Origin: AP-15 sp963833745
GTDB taxonomy: Bacteria; Pseudomonadota; Alphaproteobacteria; ATCC43930; CGMCC-115725
Assembly: GCA_963833745.1 (NCBI GenBank)
Contig: CAWHZD010000003.1
Coordinates: 248,001-312,000 of the forward strand
Length of the DNA stretch: 64,000 nt
Direction of reading: 5' to 3'
Below are positions 8,023-17,183 of this stretch, in pieces (the first letter of the stretch is position 1; each line of letters starts with the position of its first letter). Under the pieces are notes generated by a model. It ran no database searches. It saw only the letters and a list, made by a program, of their open reading frames with translations, and was not told where the DNA came from. The position numbers and the translations under genes were made by a program.

Positions 8023-8390
8023 TCCTGGTCGACACCTCAGTCTGGGTTGGACATCTGCAGGCTGGCAACGAGCGGCTGACAACATTGCTCAACGGCGGCG
8101 AAGTTCTCGGGCACCCATTCGTGATCGGCGAGCTTGCGCTCGGGAATCTGCAACGGCGAGATCCCTTCCTGCACGCCTATCGGAGATTGCCTCGGGTGGC
8201 GGTCGCCGGGGACGACGAGGTGCTCCGCTTTATTGATGGCCGGGCGCTGTTCGGGCGCGGCATCGGGTATGTCGACGCCCATCTGCTGGCGGCGGCGCGG
8301 CTGACGCCGGGCACCAAATTATGGACGTATGATCGGCGCTTGCACGCAGTCGCGGCCCAGCTGGGCTTGGCGGCAATGCCGTCGCACTGA
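8019..8390 (+). CDS. vapC: VapC-type toxin, PIN-domain ribonuclease
   Basis: 123-residue PIN-domain endoribonuclease, the toxin of the pair. The acidic residues of the metal-dependent active site are visible: Asp in LVDTSVWVGHL, Glu in VIGELALGNL, Asp in GYVDAHLLAAARL and Asp in LWTYDRRLHAVA. GTG at 8019 overlaps the vapB stop. Members of this family cut tRNA or rRNA at specific sites, but the target here is unknown. Length and motif order are complete, so the toxin looks active. Confidence 0.9.
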   Translation: MILVDTSVWVGHLQAGNERLTTLLNGGEVLGHPFVIGELALGNLQRRDPFLHAYRRLPRVAVAGDDEVLRFIDGRALFGRGIGYVDAHLLAAARLTPGTKLWTYDRRLHAVAAQLGLAAMPSH

Positions 8391-8498
8391 TCGACATTGG
8401 CAGATTCCTGCAGAGCGGCATCTCCCTGCGCGCAGGGAGATCGAGTTTCCGGCTGGTTCGGCACAACGCCTCTGGCTAATTTGTTGTCGTCGGCGGGC

Positions 8499-9743
8499 AT
8501 GGTGGGAGGTGCTGGATTGACCAAGGCAAAACCCGGGACCAAGGAAAAGCCCGGCCCGCTCGCCGGGATCAAGGTGGTCGATCTGACGACGGTAGTCTTG
8601 GGGCCGTTGGCGACGCAGATCCTCGGCGATCTCGGCGCCGAGGTAATCAAGATCGAAGCGCCCGAGGGCGACATCATGCGCTACGCGGGTCCCTCGCGGC
8701 ACCGCGAGATGGGCCATGTTTTCCTGAACCTCAATCGCAATAAACGCTCGCTGTGCCTCGATTTGAAACGCGGTGAGGCCGCCGCGGTGTTGCTGGCTCT
8801 GGTGCAGCAGAGTGACGTATTCATGCACAACATGCGCCCACAGGCGATGGTCCGGCTCGGGTTTGCCTATGAAAGGCTGCGCGAGGTCAACCCGCGCCTC
8901 GTCTATTGCTCGGCGCATGGCTATGGCCAGGACGGGCCGCTCGCCGAACGGCCGGCTTTCGACGACATCATCCAAGGGGCGAGCGGCTTTGTCGCGCTGG
9001 AGCAGGCGACGGGCGGAGAGGCGCGGTTTGTCCCGACCCTGGTCGGCGACAAGACGGTCGGGCTGACCATGGTCTATGCGGTGATGGCGGCGCTGCTGCA
9101 GCGTCAGCGCACCGGCGAAGGTCAGGAGGTCGAGGTGCCGATGCTCGAAACCATGACGGCGTTTGTCATGGCCGAGCATATGGGCGGGCTGACCTTCGAC
9201 CCGCCGCTGGGACCGCCCGGCTACTCGCGGATGCTGGCGCCCGACCGCCGGCCGCATCGCACCGCCGACGGGCACATCTGCATCCTTCCCTACAGCGACC
9301 GGCACTGGCGCGACTTTTTTCTTGTCGCCGGCCGTTCCGACCTGGCAGACGACCCACGCCTCGCCGACGCGCAAAGCCGCAGCCGCCACGTCGCCGAGCT
9401 CTATGCGCTGATCGCCGAATGCGTGCGCGGTAACACGACCGCTCATTGGCTTGCGAAGCTAAAATCTGCCGACATTCCGTGCGGGCCGGTCAACCCGCTC
9501 GCCGAATTGCCCCGAGACGAGCAGCTCGCCGCGGTCGATTTCTTTCCCGTCTCGGATCACCCGACCGAAGGCCGCATCCGCACGGTGCGCCCGCCGGTTC
9601 GGTTCAGTGCGGCCGATTGCGCACTGCGCGAGCCGGCGCCCCGGTTGGGCGAGCACTCGCGCGAAATTCTGCGCGAGGCCGGGTTCGGCGAGGCGTTGAC
9701 CGAGGACTTGATCGCGCGAAGGATCGCGATCACCGCGGACTGA
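8499..9743 (+). CDS. Class III CoA-transferase (CaiB/BaiF family)
   Basis: About 414 residues; moves CoA between carboxylic acids. The N-terminus GPLAGIKVVDLTTVVLGPLA, the LGDLGAEVIKIE strand, and MHNMRPQAMVRLGFAYE are family hallmarks. The catalytic Asp is in PTLVGDKTVGLT, where it forms an acyl anhydride with the substrate. The start could be the ATG at 8499 or, better placed after GGGAGGT, the TTG at 8517. It stands alone between vapBC and the convergent ribD, so the acid it activates is not indicated. CoA-transferases of this type often serve carnitine, oxalate or aromatic-acid degradation. Confidence 0.85.
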   Translation: MVGGAGLTKAKPGTKEKPGPLAGIKVVDLTTVVLGPLATQILGDLGAEVIKIEAPEGDIMRYAGPSRHREMGHVFLNLNRNKRSLCLDLKRGEAAAVLLALVQQSDVFMHNMRPQAMVRLGFAYERLREVNPRLVYCSAHGYGQDGPLAERPAFDDIIQGASGFVALEQATGGEARFVPTLVGDKTVGLTMVYAVMAALLQRQRTGEGQEVEVPMLETMTAFVMAEHMGGLTFDPPLGPPGYSRMLAPDRRPHRTADGHICILPYSDRHWRDFFLVAGRSDLADDPRLADAQSRSRHVAELYALIAECVRGNTTAHWLAKLKSADIPCGPVNPLAELPRDEQLAAVDFFPVSDHPTEGRIRTVRPPVRFSAADCALREPAPRLGEHSREILREAGFGEALTEDLIARRIAITAD

Positions 9744-9933
9744 ACCGCGTTGCGCCGGATGGCTTCCGAGCGCCCCCGGCTGTCGCGTCGCACCGACAGC
9801 GCCACGAGGCTCAAGCGCTGCCGCCTCCACCGGCTTTCTTGACGACGGCCGCATCCCGGTCGAATTCCTCGCGGCAAAGCGCTACCACCACCGGCCCGAC
9901 GCCGAGGCTGGCGGGCTCGGACCGGAAAACAGG

Positions 9934-11079
9934 TTACTCGGGGGCGCGAAAGCTCGTCAGCACATCGGCGCCGATTGGTTCCGTCGAGAGCCGCTCGAAG
10001 CTTGGGACGTCCGCCAATGCCGTTACACCCAAGGGGCGGATCGCCGGGATGCCGTCAGCACCGATCAGCAATGGCGCGTGCACCCAGACGAGGCGGTCGA
10101 CGAGCCGCAACCGCAGCAGGGCGGCCGCGAGGCGGGCGCCACCTTCGACCAGCAAACGGGACACCCCGCGCGCGCCGAGGGATTGGAGGGCGGCGGCGAG
10201 ATCGATGCGATCCTCGGCATTGGGGTCGACCTCGATCACCGTGACGCCGCGCGCGAGGAACGCGTCGCGCCGCGCCGCGCCGGCGGAGCGCAGGGTCAGA
10301 ACCCAGGTCGGGGTCCGGCGCGCCTCGGCGATTACGTGCGCGGCCGGCGGAATGCGCAAATGGCGGTCGAGCACGACCCGCACCGGCGAGCGGTGGCCTA
10401 GCCCCGGAAGGCGGCAGGTCAGCTGCGGGTCGTCGGCAAGCACGGTCCCGGTGCCGACCATGATCGCGTCATGCTCGGCGCGCAGCTGATGGGTGTGGGC
10501 GCGCGCCCGCGCTCCGGTGATCCACCGGCTTTCGCCTGCGCCCGTGGCAATACGCCCGTCGAGCGAGGTCGCGAGCTTGAGGGTGACAAGCGGACGCCCG
10601 CGGCGCTGGCGGGTCAAAAACCCGGCATTGATCTCGCTCGCCTCCGCGGCGCCAGGCCCGATTTCGACCGCGACGCCGGCTCCGCACAGCCGGCGGAAGC
10701 CGGCGCCGGCGACGCGCGGATCGGGGTCTTCCAGCGCGGCGACGACGCGCCGCACGCCGGCGTCGATCAGCGCCGCGGCGCAGGGCGGGGTCTGCCCCCA
10801 GTGGCAGCACGGCTCGAGGCTAACATAGGCTGTGGCGCCGGCTGCCGCAGCCCCTGCCCGGCGCAATGCCTCGGTCTCGGCGTGCGGCCGTCCGCCCGAC
10901 TGGGTCCAGCCGCGGCCGACGACCCTTCCTTGGTTGACGATGACACAGCCGACCGCCGGATTGGGCCAGACATTGCCGAGCCCGCGACGGGCCAGCGAGA
11001 GCGCCGCCCGCATCCACCGAAGGTCGGTCCGCGGATCGCTGCTGGCGCCTACGCTCTGATCGCCGGTCTCACTCGCCAT
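9934..11079 (-). CDS. ribD: Bifunctional pyrimidine deaminase/reductase RibD
   Basis: About 381 residues catalysing the second and third steps of riboflavin synthesis. The N-terminal deaminase domain starts DLRWMRAALSLARRGLGNVW and carries the zinc site HAETEAL with PCCHWGQTPPC. The C-terminal reductase domain begins near RRGRPLVTLKLATSLDGRIA and contains the NADPH-binding GVSRLLVEGGARLA stretch. It overlaps nrdR by about ten bases, as in many alphaproteobacteria, where ribD follows nrdR and glyA. No other rib gene follows within the window; downstream is only the CoA-transferase on the other strand. Confidence 0.95.
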   Translation of the reverse strand: MASETGDQSVGASSDPRTDLRWMRAALSLARRGLGNVWPNPAVGCVIVNQGRVVGRGWTQSGGRPHAETEALRRAGAAAAGATAYVSLEPCCHWGQTPPCAAALIDAGVRRVVAALEDPDPRVAGAGFRRLCGAGVAVEIGPGAAEASEINAGFLTRQRRGRPLVTLKLATSLDGRIATGAGESRWITGARARAHTHQLRAEHDAIMVGTGTVLADDPQLTCRLPGLGHRSPVRVVLDRHLRIPPAAHVIAEARRTPTWVLTLRSAGAARRDAFLARGVTVIEVDPNAEDRIDLAAALQSLGARGVSRLLVEGGARLAAALLRLRLVDRLVWVHAPLLIGADGIPAIRPLGVTALADVPSFERLSTEPIGADVLTSFRAPE

Positions 11080-11527
11080 CCGCGGCGATCCGCCCGACAA
11101 AGTCGCCGAAATCCTTGGCCTCGCGAAAGTTACGATAGACCGAGGCGAAGCGGATATACGCGACTTGGTCGAGGCTCGACAGCGCCTCCATGACAATGCC
11201 GCCGATCACGTCGCTCGGGATGTCGGTCTCGCCCGAGCTCTCCAGTTGGCGCACCAGGGAGTTGATGATGCGCTCGACGCGGTCGGGCTCGATCGGCCGC
11301 TTGCGCAAGGCGATGTAGATCGAGCGGGCGAGCTTGTCGCGGTCAAAGGGCTCGCGCTGCGCGTTCTTTTTGATGACGGTCAGGTCTCGCAACTGCACCC
11401 GCTCAAAGGTCGTAAAGCGGGCGGCGCAATTCGGGCAGAACCGCCGCCGACGAATAGCGCCGCGATCGTCCGTTGGCCGCGAATCCTTGACCTGGGTGTC
11501 GTCAGCACCACAAAACGGACAGCGCAT
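11069..11527 (-). CDS. nrdR: Transcriptional repressor NrdR
   Basis: 152-residue repressor of ribonucleotide reductase genes. The N-terminal zinc ribbon has paired cysteines (MRCPFCGADDTQVKDSR and RRRFCPNCAARFTTFE). The rest is an ATP-cone domain (VIKKNAQREPFDRDKLARSI to FASVYRNFREAKDF) that senses ATP/dATP. Length is canonical. It lies between glyA and ribD, all on the minus strand, and its end overlaps ribD, so the three are probably one transcript linking one-carbon, nucleotide and flavin metabolism. Confidence 0.97.
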   Translation of the reverse strand: MRCPFCGADDTQVKDSRPTDDRGAIRRRRFCPNCAARFTTFERVQLRDLTVIKKNAQREPFDRDKLARSIYIALRKRPIEPDRVERIINSLVRQLESSGETDIPSDVIGGIVMEALSSLDQVAYIRFASVYRNFREAKDFGDFVGRIAADGE

Positions 11528-11563
11528 ATGTTCCTCCCGTCCCTGTTCGGGTCAGACGCCCGA

Positions 11564-12877
11564 TTACCGATAGATCGGAAAGCGGTTGCACAACGCGCGG
11601 ACTTTCTCGCGCACCCGGGCCTCGGCGGCGCCGGTGTCGGCATGTCGGCGCGCCAGCACCTCCAGCACCTCCAGCACCTCGACGATCAACCGACCGACGG
11701 TGCGGAATTCCTCGGCGCCAAAGCCGCGCGTCGTCGTCGCCGGCGAGCCGAGCCGGATGCCGGAGGTGACGGTCGGCTTTTCCGGGTCGAACGGGATCCC
11801 GTTTTTGTTGCAGGTGATGCCGGCGCGTTCGAGGCTCGCTTCGGCATCGCGGCCGGTGAGCCCGAGCGGGCGCAGGTCGACCAGCATCAGATGCGTGTCG
11901 GTGCCGCCCGACACGATCGCCAGCCCCGCCTGCGCCAAGGCGTCGGCGAGGATACGGGCGTTCTCGACGACCGCCGCGGCGTAACCGGCAAAGGAAGGCT
12001 GCAACGCCTCGCCGAGCGCGGCCGCCTTGGCCGCGATCACGTGCATCAGTGGGCCGCCCTGCAGGCCCGGGAAGACCGCGGCATTGAGCCGCCGCCCGAT
12101 TTCCTCGTCCTCGGCGAGGAGCATCCCGCCGCGCGGCCCGCGCAAGGTCTTGTGCGTCGTCGTCGTGACGACATGGGCATAAGGCAGCGGGCTCGGATGC
12201 GCGCCGCCGGCGACAAGACCGGCGAAATGCGCCATGTCGACCATCAGATAGGCGCCGACATCGTCGGCGATCGCGCGAAAGCGGGCGAAGTCGATAACGC
12301 GCGGATAGGCGCTGCCGCCGGCGATGATCAGCTTTGGCCGGTGGCTGCGCGCCAGCCGTTCGACCTCGTCGAAGTCGATGCGCGCGTCCTCGCGGCGGAC
12401 ACCATAGGCGACGGAATTGAACCATTTTCCCGACAGGTTCGGTCGCGCACCGTGGGTCAGATGGCCGCCGGCTGCGAGCGACATGCCAAGAATCGTGTCG
12501 CCCGGTGTCAGCAGTGCCAGAAAGACGGCTTGGTTCGCCTGCGCCCCCGAATGCGGCTGCACATTGGCAAACGCGCAGCCGAAGAGACGCTTGGCGCGGT
12601 CGATCGCCAATTGCTCGGCGATATCGACGAACTCGCAGCCGCCATAATAGCGGCGGCCAGGGTAACCTTCGGCATATTTATTGGTCAGGACCGAGCCCTG
12701 CGCCTCCAGCACAGCGCGGGAAACGATGTTCTCGCTGGCGATCAGCTCGATCTGCGACTGCTGGCGCTCGAGTTCGTGGTCGATCGCCGCAGCCAGCTCC
12801 GGATCGCTCGCCCGCAGCGGATCGGATATGGCGAGGTCGACAACAGAGGCGGCGGAAGATTGGGGAGCCGAGACCAT
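11564..12877 (-). CDS. glyA: Serine hydroxymethyltransferase
   Basis: PLP enzyme converting serine and tetrahydrofolate to glycine and methylene-tetrahydrofolate. Familiar blocks are IELIASENIVSRAVLEAQGS, NKYAEGYPGRRYYGGCE, NVQPHSGAQAN, and VVTTTTHKTLRGPRGG, which contains the PLP-binding lysine. CNKNGIPFDPEKPTVTSGIR lies near the C-terminus. With the start at 12877 the protein has 437 residues. Near the C-terminus three perfect 9-base repeats encode EVL three times (LEVLEVLEVLA), an odd local expansion in an otherwise conserved protein. First gene of glyA-nrdR-ribD. Confidence 0.97.
   Translation of the reverse strand: MVSAPQSSAASVVDLAISDPLRASDPELAAAIDHELERQQSQIELIASENIVSRAVLEAQGSVLTNKYAEGYPGRRYYGGCEFVDIAEQLAIDRAKRLFGCAFANVQPHSGAQANQAVFLALLTPGDTILGMSLAAGGHLTHGARPNLSGKWFNSVAYGVRREDARIDFDEVERLARSHRPKLIIAGGSAYPRVIDFARFRAIADDVGAYLMVDMAHFAGLVAGGAHPSPLPYAHVVTTTTHKTLRGPRGGMLLAEDEEIGRRLNAAVFPGLQGGPLMHVIAAKAAALGEALQPSFAGYAAAVVENARILADALAQAGLAIVSGGTDTHLMLVDLRPLGLTGRDAEASLERAGITCNKNGIPFDPEKPTVTSGIRLGSPATTTRGFGAEEFRTVGRLIVEVLEVLEVLARRHADTGAAEARVREKVRALCNRFPIYR
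11653..11679. repeat. Three tandem 9-base repeats inside glyA
   Basis: CCAGCACCT occurs three times in succession on the plus strand, in frame with glyA on the opposite strand, encoding a repeated Leu-Glu-Val unit in the C-terminal helix. In-frame slippage would lengthen or shorten the helix by one turn without breaking the gene. Confidence 0.9.
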
Positions 12878-13226
12878 AGACAGACCCGTCTGTGAAAAGC
12901 ACAACAAACGCAGGCGGCGATCGGCGTGATCGCCCCCGACGCCAGCGCTGACCGAACAAGGGTAGCAAGCTTACCATATTTCGATGCGGCCTGCCAATCG
13001 GCTACCATAAATCGCGCGGCTTCGGCGCAAGGTAGATGTCCTCCTTACGTGAATGGCCCGCCTTTGGTCGCGACGCCGATCAAAACTCGAGTTTCCATTG
13101 TCGGAGGACTGCCGGCGAAGTGGCTGGTGCTGCCGGTAACAGCGAGTGAGGGAGCCCAAGATAGGTTCCTCAAGTCGTTGGCACGACCCGCAAATCACAA
13201 TTACTGTGCTCTCTCATAGGTTTCCG
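12878..13226. other. Divergent regulatory region between glyA and mucR
   Basis: About 350 bases between the glyA start and the mucR promoter. No gene is supported. It should hold the glyA promoter on the minus strand, but I cannot point to a clear one, nor to a riboswitch-like structure. Confidence 0.5.
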
Positions 13227-13255
13227 TTGACACAAGATATTCGTGCGGCAATTAT
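13227..13255 (+). promoter_or_regulatory. Probable mucR promoter
   Basis: A perfect -35 TTGACA (13227-13232) is followed after 17 bases by AATTAT (13250-13255). The mucR start codon is 40 bases further on. MucR/Ros proteins commonly repress their own genes, so this region may also hold MucR sites. Confidence 0.6.
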
Positions 13256-13295
13256 CGGCATTGACGTGCACATTCAGGCTTCTTCGAGGCAAAAG

Positions 13296-13739
13296 ATGGC
13301 GGAAACAGCAGCGCCGAAAATGGCGGAGGAAGAGTTGTTGCGGATGACAGCAGACGTAGTGGCTGCCTACGTCAGCAACAATACGTTGCCGACGGCGCAA
13401 CTGGCCGAGGTCATCAACGCCGTTTACCACTCGCTAAAGGGGTTGGAGGAGCCGGCCGCAGAACCGGCGCCCGAGCCGGCAAAACCGGCAGTGCCAATCC
13501 GCAAGTCGATCACCCCCGACTATTTAATTTGTCTGGAAGACGGCAAGAAGTTGAAGATGCTCAAGCGGCATCTGCGCTCGACATACAATCTGACCCCGGA
13601 CGAATACCGTGCGCGCTGGGGACTGGCGCCTGATTATCCGATGGTGGCCCCGAGCTATGCCGAGCAGCGCTCGGTCTTCGCCAAGAAGATCGGGCTCGGC
13701 CGCGGCTCCGGCCGGCAATCGGCCGCAGCCAAGAAATAG
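13296..13739 (+). CDS. MucR/Ros-family transcriptional regulator
   Basis: 147-residue zinc-finger regulator of the alphaproteobacterial Ros/MucR type. Residues about 8-50 form the oligomerisation helix (EELLRMTADVVAAYVSNNTL). After an Ala/Pro/Glu linker comes the DNA-binding part: SITPDYLICLEDGKKLKMLK, then RHLRSTYNLTPDEYRARWGL and DYPMVAPSYAEQRS. The canonical second zinc cysteine is not seen: the finger reads ..CLEDGKKLKMLKRHL.., with Ile before a single Cys. This matches the MucR subgroup, in which the finger can vary. Family members globally control exopolysaccharide, motility and cell-cycle genes. The ATG at 13296 is the natural start. Confidence 0.92.
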   Translation: MAETAAPKMAEEELLRMTADVVAAYVSNNTLPTAQLAEVINAVYHSLKGLEEPAAEPAPEPAKPAVPIRKSITPDYLICLEDGKKLKMLKRHLRSTYNLTPDEYRARWGLAPDYPMVAPSYAEQRSVFAKKIGLGRGSGRQSAAAKK

Positions 13740-13895
13740 CTTCAGGCCGGGGTCCTTACCGCCTTTCCGCCCCGGGACGCCCGGGCGCGGCCTTCTCGGC
13801 TCTTTCTCCAGCGTTCGCAAGGGATCGATTCATTCCGCAGCCGGAGGTCGGCGCGGTATATTGATCGCCACCCTTCCCGGCAGCCGAGGTCACCG

Positions 13896-15128
13896 ATGCA
13901 CGGCAACGTCACGCTTGCGACACCCACCGCCACCGCGAGTTCGGCGGCGACACTGGAGGCGCCGTTCGACTGGGCCGATCCGCTTCTGCTCGAGGACGAG
14001 CTGAGCGAGGACGAGCGGATGGTGCGCGACAGCGCCCGGGCGTATTGCCAGGAAAAGCTGTTGCCGCGCGTGATCGAGGCCAATCGGCACGAACATTTCG
14101 ATCGCGAGATCATGAACGAGATGGGGGCGCTCGGCTTTCTCGGCGCGACGCTCGACGGCTACGGCTGCGCCGGTGTCAACTACGTCTGTTATGGCTTGAT
14201 CACGCGCGAAGTCGAGCGCGTCGACAGCGGCTATCGCTCGGCGATGAGCGTCCAATCGAGCCTGGTCATGTATCCAATCTATGATTTCGGGACCGAGGCG
14301 CAGCGTCAAAAATACCTGCCGAAATTGGCGTCGGGCGAGTGGGTCGGGTGCTTCGGCCTGACCGAGCCTGATCATGGATCCGACCCGGGTGGGATGACGA
14401 CCCGGGCGGTGGCGGTATCGGGCGGGTATCGGCTGGCCGGCGCCAAGATGTGGATCTCGAATGCGCCGATCGCCGATGTGTTCGTCGTCTGGGGCAAAAC
14501 CGAGGACGGCGTCATCCGCGGCTTCATCCTCGAAAGGGGAATGCAAGGTTTGAGCACCCCGAAGATCGAGGGGAAGTTCAGCTTGCGCGCCTCGGTTACC
14601 GGCGAGATCGTCATGGACGACGTCTTCGTGCCCGCGGAAAATCTACTGCCGGATGTCAGCGGCTTGCGCGGGCCGTTCTCCTGTCTGAACAACGCTCGTT
14701 ACGGCATCGCTTGGGGCTCGATGGGCGCCGCCGAATTCTGCTGGCATGCGGCGCGCAATTACACCCTCGAGCGGCGCCAATTCGGTCGGCCGCTCGCCGC
14801 CAACCAGCTGATCCAGAAAAAGCTCGTCGACATGCAGACCGAGATCACGCTCGGTCTCAACGCCTGCCTGCGCCTCGGGCGCCTCAAGGACCAGGGGCGC
14901 GCCTCGCCCGAAATGGTGTCGCTGTTGAAGCGCAACAACGCCGGCAAGGCGCTCGATATTGCCCGCATGGCGCGCGACATGCACGGCGGCAACGGCATCT
15001 CTGACGAGTACCACGTGATCCGGCACGTCATGAACCTCGAAGCGGTCAATACTTACGAGGGCACGCACGACATCCACGCGCTGATCCTCGGCCGTGCGCA
15101 GACCGGCATTCCCGCCTTCGCCGGCTAG
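13896..15128 (+). CDS. gcdH: Glutaryl-CoA dehydrogenase
   Basis: 410-residue acyl-CoA dehydrogenase that oxidises and decarboxylates glutaryl-CoA to crotonyl-CoA in lysine, tryptophan or aromatic catabolism. The subfamily is identified by MSVQSSLVMYPIYDFGTEAQ, GCFGLTEPDHGSDPGGM, NNARYGIAWGSMGAAEFC and the end NTYEGTHDIHALILGRAQTG, whose Glu is the catalytic base. It ends convergently with an AraC regulator, the two stop codons sharing the palindrome CTAG (15125-15128). No glutarate-CoA ligase or transferase is adjacent, although a class III CoA-transferase lies 4 kb upstream. Confidence 0.9.
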   Translation: MHGNVTLATPTATASSAATLEAPFDWADPLLLEDELSEDERMVRDSARAYCQEKLLPRVIEANRHEHFDREIMNEMGALGFLGATLDGYGCAGVNYVCYGLITREVERVDSGYRSAMSVQSSLVMYPIYDFGTEAQRQKYLPKLASGEWVGCFGLTEPDHGSDPGGMTTRAVAVSGGYRLAGAKMWISNAPIADVFVVWGKTEDGVIRGFILERGMQGLSTPKIEGKFSLRASVTGEIVMDDVFVPAENLLPDVSGLRGPFSCLNNARYGIAWGSMGAAEFCWHAARNYTLERRQFGRPLAANQLIQKKLVDMQTEITLGLNACLRLGRLKDQGRASPEMVSLLKRNNAGKALDIARMARDMHGGNGISDEYHVIRHVMNLEAVNTYEGTHDIHALILGRAQTGIPAFAG

Positions 15129-15889
15129 CCGAAGTAATCGCGCGGTGTCTTGCCGAGGGTTTGGCGAAACATGGCGGTGAAGGCGCTGGCGCTGTCGTAG
15201 CCGACGGCGCGCGCTGCCGCGGCAACATCCTGCCCGCGCGCCAGCCTGACCAAGGCTTCCGCGAGTCGGACCTGGTGCCGCCAGTCGACAAAGCGCATGC
15301 CAGTTTCGCGCTCGAACAACCGCGCCAGGGTGCGGCTGCTGGCGCCGGCGATGTGGGACCACTCATCGAGTGTCTTGCGCCCCGCGGGATCGTGCAGCAG
15401 CGCTTCGCATACCCGCCGCAGCCGCTTGTCGTGCGGCATCGGAATATGCAGCGGCTGCGCGTCGAGGATGCGAATTTCATCCAAGAATAGGGCGGCGACG
15501 TGGCCCATTCGGCCGCTTTCGTCGTAATCGAGCGCTGCTGCGACAAGCTCCAGCATCAACGCGCGCAGCAATGGCGACACCAGAATGACCTTGCAATCCT
15601 CGGCGACCGCCCGCCCGACGACGCGGTCGACATAGATCGCCCGCATCGCCACCGGGCCGGACATCCGGATCGCGTGCTCGGTCTCGGCCGGAATCCATAG
15701 CGCGCGGTTCGGTGGGACGATCCAGGTGCCGCGAACGGCCGTCACCGTCATCACCCCGGACATCGCCCAGGTCAATTGCGCGCGCGGGTGGCGATGCGGC
15801 TCGATCCGAAAGCCGTCGTCAAAATCCTTGCCCATCCCGGCAAGCGGCCGCGGCGTCTGCTGATAATCCGCCCGATCGGTGCTCTTCAC
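15125..15889 (-). CDS. AraC-family transcriptional regulator
   Basis: About 254 residues. The N-terminal cupin-like sensor domain is visible as RIEPHRHPRAQLTWAMSGVM and WIVPPNRALWIPAETEHAIR. The C-terminal double helix-turn-helix spans SSRTLARLFERETGMRFVDW to SASAFTAMFRQTLGKTPRDY. The GTG at 15889 gives the common N-terminus of this subgroup; an in-frame ATG lies upstream at 15982. The gene is divergent from an MFS transporter starting 92 bases away, and regulators of this subgroup often control such an adjacent exporter. The effector is unknown. Confidence 0.85.
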   Translation of the reverse strand: MKSTDRADYQQTPRPLAGMGKDFDDGFRIEPHRHPRAQLTWAMSGVMTVTAVRGTWIVPPNRALWIPAETEHAIRMSGPVAMRAIYVDRVVGRAVAEDCKVILVSPLLRALMLELVAAALDYDESGRMGHVAALFLDEIRILDAQPLHIPMPHDKRLRRVCEALLHDPAGRKTLDEWSHIAGASSRTLARLFERETGMRFVDWRHQVRLAEALVRLARGQDVAAAARAVGYDSASAFTAMFRQTLGKTPRDYFG

Positions 15890-15980
15890 TATGTCGGTTT
15901 CTCGACGATCTTTGGCCGGACGGATTAGATCGGACGCGTTATCTAAATGCTTCCGCGCACCCTGTCGATCGGAAGGCGCC

Positions 15981-17183
15981 ATGACCTCACGCTCCCGTGT
16001 CATCGGTTTTATCAATATCGGTCACCTGATCGACCATATGGTGATGCTGATCTTCCCGACCGCCGTGCTCGGGATGCAGGCTGATTTCGCGCGTCCTTAC
16101 AGCGCGCTGATAACGTTGGCGCTCGGCGGGTTCATCATGTTCGGCGCGGGATCGCTGCCCGCCGGATGGCTCGGTGACCGCTGGAACCGCCGCGACATGA
16201 TGGCGGTGTTTTTTCTTGGCGTTGGTGTCGCGACGATCGCCACCGGCTTTGCCCAGACCCGCTGGCAGCTGGCTGCGGGGCTCGCTGCGATGGGGCTCTT
16301 CGCGGCGATCTACCATCCGGTCGGAACCGCAATGCTCGTCGGCAATGCCGACCGCGTCGGGCGCGCGATCGGCATCAACGGCGTCTGGGGAAATCTCGGC
16401 GTTGCGTTCGCGGCGATCGCGACCGGCGCCGTCACCCAGTGGTTCGGGTGGCGCTGGGCCTTCTTCCTGCCGGGTGCGGCAGCGCTTGCGGTGGGTGCGG
16501 CCTATCTCGCCCTGGTCCCGCCCGAAGCGAACCATAACAAGCGAACCGTCGCCCGCGACGCCGATTTCCCGCGGGCGGTGATCGTCCGCGCCTTTGTCGT
16601 GCTGGCTCTCGTCACTCTGTCGGGCGGGGTGGTCTTCACTGCCACGACGGTTGCACTGCCTCAGATGATCGACGAGCGCCTGCCGCAACTCGCCGGGTCG
16701 ACCCTCGGTGTCGGCATTCTGGTCTGTGCGGTCTATGTCGTCGGCGCGATGGCGCAGCTGGTCATGGGCCGGCTGATCGACCGCCATCCGCTGAAAGTCG
16801 GCTTTTTGGCGGTAGCACTGTTCCAGGCGCCGCTGCTGTTCGCCGCCTCCCGGGTCAGCGGCTGGCCGATGATCGTCGTGCTGGCTGCCCTGCTGTTTGT
16901 GATTTTCGGGCAGATCACGTTCAACGACGGCATGGTGGCACGCTACTCCGATGCCGGATGGCGCGCGCGGGCCTACGCAGTGCGCTATCTGCTGTCGTTC
17001 GGCGTCGCCGCGGCGGCGATCCCGCTTGTCGCGGTGACGCATGCGCATGGCGGGTTCACGGCGCTCTTCGAGGTCCTCGCAATTTGCGGCGCGGTGGTAA
17101 CACTCGGCGCCGTATTTTTCCCGTATCGCCGCGACGAACTCGCTGCGGCGGCGCCGATCGCAACGGTGCGAGCGGCGGAATAG
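15981..17183 (+). CDS. MFS transporter
   Basis: 400-residue inner-membrane protein with about twelve hydrophobic segments, starting MTSRSRVIGFINIGHLIDHM. The segment GWLGDRWNRRDMM after the second helix is the major-facilitator loop motif, repeated in weaker form at MGRLIDRHPLKVG in the second half. The opening GHLIDH and AIYHPVGTAML resemble the fosmidomycin-resistance (Fsr-like) efflux subgroup. The ATG lies after GGAAGGCGCC. It is divergent from an AraC regulator, which probably controls it. Its substrate is unknown. Confidence 0.83.
   Translation: MTSRSRVIGFINIGHLIDHMVMLIFPTAVLGMQADFARPYSALITLALGGFIMFGAGSLPAGWLGDRWNRRDMMAVFFLGVGVATIATGFAQTRWQLAAGLAAMGLFAAIYHPVGTAMLVGNADRVGRAIGINGVWGNLGVAFAAIATGAVTQWFGWRWAFFLPGAAALAVGAAYLALVPPEANHNKRTVARDADFPRAVIVRAFVVLALVTLSGGVVFTATTVALPQMIDERLPQLAGSTLGVGILVCAVYVVGAMAQLVMGRLIDRHPLKVGFLAVALFQAPLLFAASRVSGWPMIVVLAALLFVIFGQITFNDGMVARYSDAGWRARAYAVRYLLSFGVAAAAIPLVAVTHAHGGFTALFEVLAICGAVVTLGAVFFPYRRDELAAAAPIATVRAAE

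Noticed and set aside
11653..11679. Short tandem repeats as a CRISPR array
   Set aside because: Only three 9-base units with no spacers, inside a coding gene.
11165..12895. Long open frame (576 codons) on the plus strand
   Set aside because: It lies antisense to nrdR and glyA, which are certain genes; its product is a compositional shadow rich in Arg, Gly and Asp with no motif.
12878..13226. Glycine or folate riboswitch ahead of glyA
   Set aside because: I could not find a convincing set of paired conserved elements in the leader.
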